Positions 1 through 4,329 of a stretch of DNA of 9,606 bases are shown piece by piece. The notes beneath the pieces were generated by a model that did no database searches, had not been told where the DNA came from, and saw only the letters and a list, made by a program, of their open reading frames with translations. The position numbers and the translations under genes are program-made. This DNA comes from Bacteroidales bacterium UBA3630 (GTDB taxonomy: Bacteria > Bacteroidota > Bacteroidia > Bacteroidales > P3): contig DFLB01000048.1 of the NCBI GenBank assembly GCA_002373995.1, forward strand, positions 1 through 9,606. The letters run 5' to 3'. Each line of letters begins with the position of its first letter. The first letter of the stretch is position 1.

Positions 1-846
1 CAGACCCGTGAGCACATCCTGCTCGCCCGTCAGGTCGGTGTCCCCCAGCTGGTGGTCTTCCTGAACAAGTGCGACCTCGTCGACGATCCCGAACTGCTCG
101 ACCTCGTCGAGATGGAAATCCGCGAGCTCCTCAGCTCCTACGATTTCGATGGCGACAATATCCCCATCATCCGTGGCTCCGCCCTCGCCGCCCTGAACGG
201 CGAAGCCAGCGGTGTCAAGGCTGTTGAAGAGCTGATGGATGCCGTCGACAACTGGATCCCCGAGCCCGTCCGCCAGAAAGATAAAGACTTCCTGATGCCT
301 ATCGAGGACGTCTTCTCGATCACTGGCCGCGGCACCGTCGCCACGGGTCGTATCGAGACCGGTGTTGTCCACACCGGCGACCCCGTCGACATCATTGGTA
401 TGGGTGCCGAGAAACTGAAGAGCACTGTGACCGGTGTCGAAATGTTCCGCAAAATCCTCGATGAGGGTGAAGCTGGCGACAACGTGGGTCTGCTGCTCCG
501 CGGTATCGACAAGAACGAGATCCGTCGTGGTATGGTTATCGCCAAGCCCGGCTCCGTGAAACCTCACCACAAATTCGAGGCTGCTGTCTATATCCTGAAG
601 AAGGAAGAGGGTGGTCGTCACACTCCGTTCCACAACAACTATCGTCCTCAGTTCTACTTCCGTACGACTGACGTCACCGGTACCATCACCCTGCCCGAGG
701 GCCGCGAGATGGTCATGCCTGGCGACAACCTGACGATCACTGTGGAGCTGATCGCCGACATCGCTCTGAACGAGAACCTGCGCTTCGCTATCCGCGAGGG
801 TGGCCGCACGGTCGGTTCCGGTCAGGTGACCAAGATCCTCGAATAA
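1..846 (+). CDS. tuf: Elongation factor Tu, 3' part (N-terminus outside window)
   Basis: EF-Tu is the cytoplasmic GTPase that carries aminoacyl-tRNA to the ribosomal A site. The reading frame is open from base 1, giving 281 codons before TAA. The first visible residue (QTREHILLARQ) matches about residue 124 of E. coli EF-Tu, so the P-loop and switch I/II lie upstream. Visible are the G4 guanine-specificity motif NKCD (visible residues 22-25), the G5 motif SAL (60-62), domain II with GRGTVATGRIE, and domain III with GGRHTPF, YRPQFYFRT, MVMPGDN and the C-terminal FAIREGGRTVG. Third positions are strongly biased to C (GTC, CTC, ATC), as in very highly expressed genes. The GTG at 52 is internal and not a start. 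A hairpin and tRNA-Trp follow within 50 nt. Identity is certain; whether the genome has a second tuf copy cannot be seen. Confidence 0.98.
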   Translation, partial: QTREHILLARQVGVPQLVVFLNKCDLVDDPELLDLVEMEIRELLSSYDFDGDNIPIIRGSALAALNGEASGVKAVEELMDAVDNWIPEPVRQKDKDFLMPIEDVFSITGRGTVATGRIETGVVHTGDPVDIIGMGAEKLKSTVTGVEMFRKILDEGEAGDNVGLLLRGIDKNEIRRGMVIAKPGSVKPHHKFEAAVYILKKEEGGRHTPFHNNYRPQFYFRTTDVTGTITLPEGREMVMPGDNLTITVELIADIALNENLRFAIREGGRTVGSGQVTKILE

Positions 847-865
847 TCGATCGAGACAATCCGAT

Positions 866-888
866 AGGGCCGTGTACACCGCGGCCCT
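866..888 (+). promoter_or_regulatory. Hairpin between tuf stop and tRNA-Trp
   Basis: AGGGCCG (866-872) pairs perfectly with CGGCCCT (882-888) around a 9-nt loop. It starts 20 nt after the tuf stop and ends 3 nt before the first base of tRNA-Trp. No U-run follows, so it is not a standard intrinsic terminator. I infer that it forms a stable 3' end for tuf mRNA after RNase P cuts the tRNA 5' end, or acts as a partial attenuator. Confidence 0.5.
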
Positions 889-891
889 TAC

Positions 892-965
892 AGGGGCATA
901 GTTAAATGGTATAATGGCGGTCTCCAAAACCGTGGTTGGGAGTTCGATTCTCTCTGCCCCTGCCA
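892..965 (+). tRNA. trnW: tRNA-Trp (anticodon CCA), 3' CCA encoded
   Basis: This is a complete cloverleaf. The acceptor stem AGGGGCA (892-898) pairs with TGCCCCT (955-961), followed by discriminator G962 and an encoded CCA (963-965). The D arm is 901-904/912-915 with GG in the loop. The anticodon stem is 917-921/929-933 around the loop CTCCAAA, which places anticodon CCA at 924-926, so it reads UGG (Trp). The variable loop is 4 nt (934-937). The T arm is 938-942/950-954 with loop TTCGATT. The acceptor sequence and G discriminator match E. coli tRNA-Trp. It sits between tuf and secE, a location shared by many bacteria, and is probably excised from the tuf-secE transcript. Confidence 0.97.
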
Positions 966-985
966 AAGAAAAACACAAAACAGAG

Positions 986-1201
986 ATGTCAAAGTTTGGT
1001 GAATATGTGAAGTCGAGCTACGACGAGTTGGTGCACAAAGTGTCGTGGCCTTCGTTCAAAGAGCTGCAAAGCAGTGCCGTTGTGGTCGCTGTCGCAGCTT
1101 TGGTTATTGCCCTCGTAGTCTTCCTCATGGATGTCGTATTCGGCGTTCAGGGTTGGGGATGGAAGGGTTTGCTTGGATACTTCTACCAGATATTCGGATA
1201 A
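986..1201 (+). CDS. secE: Preprotein translocase subunit SecE (71 aa)
   Basis: SecE is the small membrane subunit of the SecYEG channel and clamps the two halves of SecY. The 71-aa product has the short, single-span form found outside the enterobacteria. An amphipathic N-terminal helix carries the family signature YDELVHKVSWPSFKEL (residues 12-27), then one hydrophobic span at about 31-53 (AVVVAVAALVIALVVFLM), and a short aromatic C-terminus. The ATG at 986 is chosen because it gives a typical SecE N-terminus (MSKFGEYVK). An in-frame ATG at 914 lies inside tRNA-Trp and is excluded. The start is only 20 nt after the encoded CCA of the tRNA, with an A-rich leader and no Shine-Dalgarno motif. 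It is followed by nusG after a 127-nt spacer. Confidence 0.95.
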   Translation: MSKFGEYVKSSYDELVHKVSWPSFKELQSSAVVVAVAALVIALVVFLMDVVFGVQGWGWKGLLGYFYQIFG

Positions 1202-1328
1202 ACTGGAAAAAAGACCGTGGCAATATGCGGAGTCTTGCTTCCCAAATTATTTTGAGACTCACGGCGGCTACGGTTCGGTTCGATATCGGGATGTAAGTAT
1301 ATTTCACTGTCCTTTTCAAAACAATACA
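1202..1328 (+). promoter_or_regulatory. secE-nusG spacer with inverted repeat and weak promoter-like match
   Basis: This 127-nt gap is longer than most others in the cluster. It holds the perfect inverted repeat GAGTCT (1230-1235) / AGACTC (1255-1260) with a long loop of 19 nt. Near its end, TTCG (1274-1277), 20 nt of spacer and TATATTTC (1298-1305) weakly resemble the Bacteroidota promoter form TTTG-N19-21-TAnnTTTG, with one mismatch in each box. If real, transcription would start about 20 nt before nusG. A 23-codon ATG frame (1225-1296) has no recognisable features. The gap is real, but its regulatory role is a guess. Confidence 0.25.
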
Positions 1329-1874
1329 ATGGAACAGCAGGAGAAAAAGTGGTACGTCGTTCGAGCAATCAGCGGCAAGGAGAAAAAGGCTAAGGAGTAC
1401 ATTGAAAGCGAAATGGCCAAGCGTGGCTGGAGCAACGATGTGCCCACGGTGCTTATCCCTACCGAACAGGTGGTCTCTATCCGCAACGGTAAGAAGGTCG
1501 TAAAAGACCGTAATTACTTCCCCGGATATGTCATCATCGAAGCTGACCTGCGCGACGAGATTATCCCCGTTATCCAGAACTTGCCCAATGTCCTCGACTT
1601 TTTGCGTGAACGTGAGGGTAAGCCGATTCCTATGCGTCAGTCGGAGATTAACCGCATCCTCGGCAAGATGGATGAACAGGTCGACGGCATCGATGCAATG
1701 GATCGTTTCATTGTGGGCGAATCGGTAAAGGTCATCGACGGCCCGTTCAACAGCTTCTCGGGTACCGTCGAAGAAGTGAACGACGACAAGAAAAAACTGA
1801 AGGTAACTGTCAAGATTTTTGGTCGCCGCACACCGCTGGAACTTAACTATTCGCAAGTGGAGAAAGAACAGTAA
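1329..1874 (+). CDS. nusG: Transcription termination/antitermination factor NusG (181 aa)
   Basis: NusG binds the beta' clamp helices of RNA polymerase through its NGN domain. It modulates pausing and Rho-dependent termination and can couple polymerase to the ribosome. The NGN domain spans about residues 5-115, starting with KWYVVRAISGKEKKAKEYIE and carrying the hallmark FPGYV at 64-68. A linker of about 15 residues leads to the KOW domain (about 129-178), with GESVKVIDGPFNSFSGTV and the final strands before YSQVEKEQ. At 181 aa it matches the usual two-domain NusG length and lacks a domain-II insertion. The ATG at 1329 is chosen because it gives MEQQEKKWYVV directly before the NGN core. Upstream in-frame extension to 1131 would overlap secE and adds unconserved sequence. 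rplK follows after 32 nt. Confidence 0.97.
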   Translation: MEQQEKKWYVVRAISGKEKKAKEYIESEMAKRGWSNDVPTVLIPTEQVVSIRNGKKVVKDRNYFPGYVIIEADLRDEIIPVIQNLPNVLDFLREREGKPIPMRQSEINRILGKMDEQVDGIDAMDRFIVGESVKVIDGPFNSFSGTVEEVNDDKKKLKVTVKIFGRRTPLELNYSQVEKEQ

Positions 1875-1906
1875 ACGATTAATTAACCTTAATAAAATTT
1901 ACATCA

Positions 1907-2350
1907 ATGGCAAAAGAAGTTGCAGGATTGATTAAATTGCAAATCAAGGGCGCTGCCGCTAACCCCGCTCCTCCCGTCGGACCCGCTCTGGGTGCCAAGG
2001 GTGTGAACATCATGGAGTTCTGCAAGCAGTTCAATGCCCGTACTCAGGATCAGGCCGGTAAGATCGTACCTGTCATCATCACTGTGTACACGGACAAGTC
2101 CTTCGACTTTGTACTGAAAACTCCTCCTGTCGCTGTCCAGCTGAAAGAGATGTCCAAGGCACAGAAGGGTTCCGGTGAACCCAACCGTGTGAAGGTCGCC
2201 TCAGTCACCTGGGAGCAGGTGCGCCAGATTGCCGAAGCCAAAATGCCGGATCTCAACTGCTTCACTGTGGAGAGCGCTATGAGCATGGTGGCAGGCACTG
2301 CACGCAGCATGGGTATCACCGTTACGGGTGAAAACCCTCTGAAAAAGTAA
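1907..2350 (+). CDS. rplK: 50S ribosomal protein L11 (uL11, 147 aa)
   Basis: L11 binds the GTPase-associated region of 23S rRNA at the base of the L7/L12 stalk and takes part in factor-dependent GTP hydrolysis and the stringent response. The N-terminal domain has the family motif from about residue 15, ANPAPPVGPALGAKGVNI, then FCKQFNART. The adjacent prolines at 22-23 lie where thiostrepton-resistance changes occur in other bacteria; here they are intact. The rRNA-binding C-terminal domain ends with VAGTARSMGITV (128-139). Length is close to the usual 141-147 aa. The ATG at 1907 follows an AT-rich 32-nt spacer with no Shine-Dalgarno motif. I see no obvious L1-type operator in that spacer. It probably forms one transcription unit with nusG upstream and rplA downstream. 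Confidence 0.98.
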   Translation: MAKEVAGLIKLQIKGAAANPAPPVGPALGAKGVNIMEFCKQFNARTQDQAGKIVPVIITVYTDKSFDFVLKTPPVAVQLKEMSKAQKGSGEPNRVKVASVTWEQVRQIAEAKMPDLNCFTVESAMSMVAGTARSMGITVTGENPLKK

Positions 2351-2364
2351 AAAAATCAGAAAAC

Positions 2365-2398
2365 GTGGTAGCATATCTTCGTGATATGCGGTGACCAC
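2365..2398 (+). promoter_or_regulatory. Two-part hairpin in the rplK-rplA spacer
   Basis: The lower stem is GTGGT (2365-2369) with ACCAC (2394-2398). The upper stem is GCATATC (2371-2377) with GATATGC (2383-2389), closed by a 5-nt loop. The two stems are separated by an asymmetric internal loop: one A on the left and GGTG on the right. The hairpin is flanked by A-rich sequence and ends 14 nt before the rplA start codon. All 12 pairs are Watson-Crick. Its position suggests translational or stability control of rplA, possibly feedback by L1, but I do not recognise the L1-binding core from rRNA in it. There is no T-run, so it is not an intrinsic terminator on this strand. Confidence 0.5.
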
Positions 2399-2412
2399 AA
2401 AAAAAGACCAAC

Positions 2413-3108
2413 ATGGCAAAACTGACAAAAAAACAGAAAGAGGCTATCGCCAAATTTGACGGCAGCAAAGTCTATTCGCTCGAAGAGGCCGTGAGCATTG
2501 TAAAGAAAATCACCTTTACCAAGTTTGATGCTTCGGTCGATATCGACGTGCGTCTCGGTGTTGACCCCCGCAAGGCCAACCAGATGGTTCGTGGCAGCGT
2601 CACCCTGCCTCATGGCACGGGTAAGACGGTTCGCGTCCTCGTACTTTGCACCCCAGATAAAGAGGAGGAAGCCAAAGCCGCCGGTGCCGACTACTACGGC
2701 CTGGACGAGTACATCACCAAGATTAAGGGCGGTTGGACGGATGTTGATGTCATCATCACCATGCCCAGCTGTATGCCCAAAATCGGCGCCCTGGGTCGCA
2801 TCCTCGGCCCCCGTGGTCTGATGCCTAACCCCAAGACAGGTACTGTCACTATGGAAATAGGCAAGGCTGTCCAAGAGGCTAAGGCCGGTAAGATCGACTT
2901 CAAGGTCGATAAATTTGGTATCATCCATACCGCTGTTGCCAAATGCTCTTTCGACGACCAGAAGATCGTGGAGAACGCACGCGAGGTGCTCCAGATGATC
3001 ATGAAGCTCAAACCCAGCGCTGCCAAAGGTACCTATGTGAAGAGCATCGCTATCAGCAGCACCATGAGCCCTGGTGTCAAGGTGGATACCAAAGCGGCCA
3101 CTCTGTAA
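2413..3108 (+). CDS. rplA: 50S ribosomal protein L1 (uL1, 231 aa)
   Basis: L1 forms the mobile L1 stalk on 23S rRNA helices 76-78, which moves with the E-site tRNA. In many bacteria it also represses its own operon by binding a matching site on mRNA. Domain I comprises the N- and C-terminal segments and domain II the middle. The family signature spans about residues 117-145: MPSCMPKIGALGRILGPRGL followed by MPNPKTGTV. The C-terminus KGTYVKSIAISSTMSPGVKV is typical. The length of 231 aa is standard. The ATG at 2413 gives the conserved start MAKLTKKQKEA and follows an A-rich leader placed directly after a stable hairpin (2365-2398). rplJ starts 23 nt after the stop codon. Confidence 0.98.
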   Translation: MAKLTKKQKEAIAKFDGSKVYSLEEAVSIVKKITFTKFDASVDIDVRLGVDPRKANQMVRGSVTLPHGTGKTVRVLVLCTPDKEEEAKAAGADYYGLDEYITKIKGGWTDVDVIITMPSCMPKIGALGRILGPRGLMPNPKTGTVTMEIGKAVQEAKAGKIDFKVDKFGIIHTAVAKCSFDDQKIVENAREVLQMIMKLKPSAAKGTYVKSIAISSTMSPGVKVDTKAATL

Positions 3109-3131
3109 CCTTTAAAACGTAAAGAAACATT

Positions 3132-3662
3132 ATGAGAAAAGAACTGAAAGACCAACACATCGACTCTCTGTGCGAGGAGATTAAGGCCTATCCGAGTCTC
3201 TACATCGCTGACATCGGAGGTCTGAACTCGGTGCAGACCAGCAAGCTGCGTCGTGCCGCCTTCCGTAAAGAGGTTAAGTTGGAAGTCGTGAAGAACACCC
3301 TTCTCATCAAGGCCCTCGAAAAGTCCGGTTTCGACTATTCCGAGCTGTTCCCTGTGATTAAGGGTGAAACCGCCATAATGCTTTCCAACACCAACAATGC
3401 CCCTGCCAAACTCATAAAAGACTACCGTGCCGCTGATAAGAACGCAGCCAAGCCTGTGCTCAAAGGTGCCTATGTCGAAGAGTGCTTCTATATCGGACAC
3501 GAGCATCTCGACGAACTTGTCAACATCAAGTCGAAGAACGAGCTCATCGCCGATGTCGTGGCTCTGCTGCAGTCGCCCATCAAGAATGTGATGTCGCAGT
3601 TGCAGTCGGCTGGCAATACCATTACTGGTGTGCTGAAAACTTTGGAGGAGCGCGAGGCCTAA
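3132..3662 (+). CDS. rplJ: 50S ribosomal protein L10 (uL10, 176 aa)
   Basis: L10 is the stalk base protein. Its N-terminal domain binds 23S rRNA next to L11, and its C-terminal helix carries L7/L12 dimers. The N-terminal part shows the expected pattern YIADIGGLNSVQTSKLRRAAFR (24-45) followed by VKNTLLIKAL (53-62). The middle has KPVLKGAYVEE, and the long C-terminal helix covers about 135-175 (KNELIADVVALLQSPIKNVM, then GVLKTLEERE). Length fits the family (165-180 aa). The ATG at 3132 lies 23 nt after rplA, behind TAAAGAAACATT. That gap is too short to hold the long L10 leader structure known in other phyla, so autogenous control, if present, must use another site. Confidence 0.97.
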   Translation: MRKELKDQHIDSLCEEIKAYPSLYIADIGGLNSVQTSKLRRAAFRKEVKLEVVKNTLLIKALEKSGFDYSELFPVIKGETAIMLSNTNNAPAKLIKDYRAADKNAAKPVLKGAYVEECFYIGHEHLDELVNIKSKNELIADVVALLQSPIKNVMSQLQSAGNTITGVLKTLEEREA

Positions 3663-3761
3663 AAGCTCCACGCAAAAAAAAAAAGAAGGTGTGGTATACC
3701 TGATGAAAAATACCAAAAAAGTTAAATCAATAAAGTAAAACAATCAAAAAACAATAAAGTC
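3663..3761 (+). promoter_or_regulatory. A-rich rplJ-rplL spacer with A11 tract
   Basis: The 99-nt spacer is strongly A-rich. It contains an uninterrupted run of 11 A (3674-3684) and a weak 6-bp hairpin, TGGTAT (3692-3697) with ATACCA (3710-3715). The last 45 nt before the rplL ATG are almost free of G and should be unstructured. That suits strong initiation in Bacteroidota, where A-rich leaders replace Shine-Dalgarno motifs, and suits the need for more L7/L12 than L10 per ribosome. I see no convincing promoter. Confidence 0.4.
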
Positions 3762-4145
3762 ATGGCAGACATTAAAGCTATCGCTGAAGAACTGGTTAAC
3801 CTTACCGTTAAGGAAGTTAAAGAACTCGCTGACGTCCTGAAAGAGGAGTACGGCATTGAACCCGCCGCCGCTGCTGTTGCAGTCGCCGCCCCCGCCGCTG
3901 GTGGTGCCGCCGCCGCCGCTGAGGAGAAGACCTCCTTCGATGTGATCCTGAAGGGTGTTCCCGACATGACCAAGAAGCTGGCCGTTGTGAAGGCCGTCAA
4001 GGATATGGCTTCGCTGGGTCTGAAGGAGTCGAAGGAACTCGTCGACAACGCCCCCAAGACCGTCAAGGAAGGCGTCTCGAAGGACGAGGCTGAGAGCCTG
4101 AAGAAAGCCCTCGAAGAGGCTGGCGCCGAAGTCGAGGTCAAGTAA
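3762..4145 (+). CDS. rplL: 50S ribosomal protein L7/L12 (bL12, 127 aa)
   Basis: L7/L12 forms the flexible dimeric stalk that recruits and activates EF-Tu, EF-G, IF2 and release factors. The N-terminal dimerisation and L10-binding domain spans about 1-33 (MADIKAIAEELVNLTVKEVK). An Ala/Pro/Gly hinge follows at about 34-54, encoded by GCC-rich repeats. The C-terminal factor-binding domain covers about 57-127, with FDVILK, KAVKDMASLGLKESKELVD and the end EEAGAEVEVK. One oddity is that the loop after FDVILK reads GVPDMTKK, about two residues longer than the usual (A/S)AGxxK form. The helix also has SLGLKES where GLGLKEA is usual. The start follows an A-rich leader, and codon use is strongly biased as in tuf. 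A hairpin lies 24 nt downstream. Confidence 0.97.
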   Translation: MADIKAIAEELVNLTVKEVKELADVLKEEYGIEPAAAAVAVAAPAAGGAAAAAEEKTSFDVILKGVPDMTKKLAVVKAVKDMASLGLKESKELVDNAPKTVKEGVSKDEAESLKKALEEAGAEVEVK

Positions 4146-4169
4146 GGTTACCTGCTTACTATCACCTAC

Positions 4170-4211
4170 GAGGAATAGGGCCTCCGGTTACATCCGGAGT
4201 GCCTATTCCTT
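4170..4211 (+). terminator. Strong hairpin after rplL: attenuator or RNase processing site
   Basis: GAGGAATAGG (4170-4179) pairs with CCTATTCCTT (4202-4211; the closing pair is G-T). After a 2x2 internal mismatch, CTCCGG (4182-4187) pairs with CCGGAG (4194-4199) around the 6-nt loop TTACAT. The T-rich stretch after it is weak and interrupted (TGTTGCTG), so full intrinsic termination is unlikely. In E. coli the rplL-rpoB gap holds a partial attenuator and an RNase III cut site. The position here suggests the same job, lowering rpoBC expression below that of the ribosomal proteins. The structure is clear; the mechanism is inferred. Confidence 0.6.
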
Positions 4212-4214
4212 GTT

Positions 4215-4244
4215 GCTGTGGAAACCACTTTGGTTTGTTACAGC
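4215..4244 (+). promoter_or_regulatory. Second hairpin in the rpoB leader
   Basis: GCTGT (4215-4219) pairs with ACAGC (4240-4244). Inside it, AAACCA (4222-4227) pairs with TGGTTT (4231-4236) around a CTT loop, with a small GG/GTT internal loop between the stems. A third, weaker stem GCCCG (4264-4268) / TGGGC (4274-4278) follows. The rest of the leader to 4329 is AT-rich and probably open. The tandem placement right after the 4170-4211 hairpin points to a structured 5' leader of rpoB. I find no convincing Bacteroidota promoter in 4212-4329. Confidence 0.45.
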
Positions 4245-4329
4245 TGAGTCCCTCCCGCTGATTGCCCGACAAATGGGCTACTCTTCTTTAACCCGCGATT
4301 AGTTATATTAAAAATTAATTTATAGTCCC

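Noticed and set aside
914..985. In-frame ATG at 914 as a longer secE start
   Set aside because: It lies in the D arm of tRNA-Trp, and the added 24 residues translate tRNA sequence. ATG 986 gives the normal SecE N-terminus.
1261..1295. tRNA-like T-arm sequence (GGTTCGAT) in the secE-nusG spacer
   Set aside because: No flanking stem pairs around the TTCGA loop, and no acceptor or anticodon arm can be folded.
1225..1296. 23-codon ATG frame in the secE-nusG spacer as a leader peptide
   Set aside because: It has no codon run, start-site or domain signal beyond chance. The longer frame from 1045 is an out-of-frame shadow of secE.
1131..1328. Upstream start for nusG at 1131
   Set aside because: It would overlap secE by 71 nt and add 66 residues with no similarity to NusG. 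The NGN domain begins right after Met at 1329.
3870..3922. GCC/GCT repeats in rplL as a variable microsatellite
   Set aside because: They encode the normal Ala-rich hinge of L7/L12, are imperfect, and keep the frame.
4170..4211. Full Rho-independent terminator that ends the ribosomal-protein operon
   Set aside because: The stem is strong, but it lacks a continuous T-run, and rpoB has no convincing promoter after it. Partial attenuation or processing is more likely.
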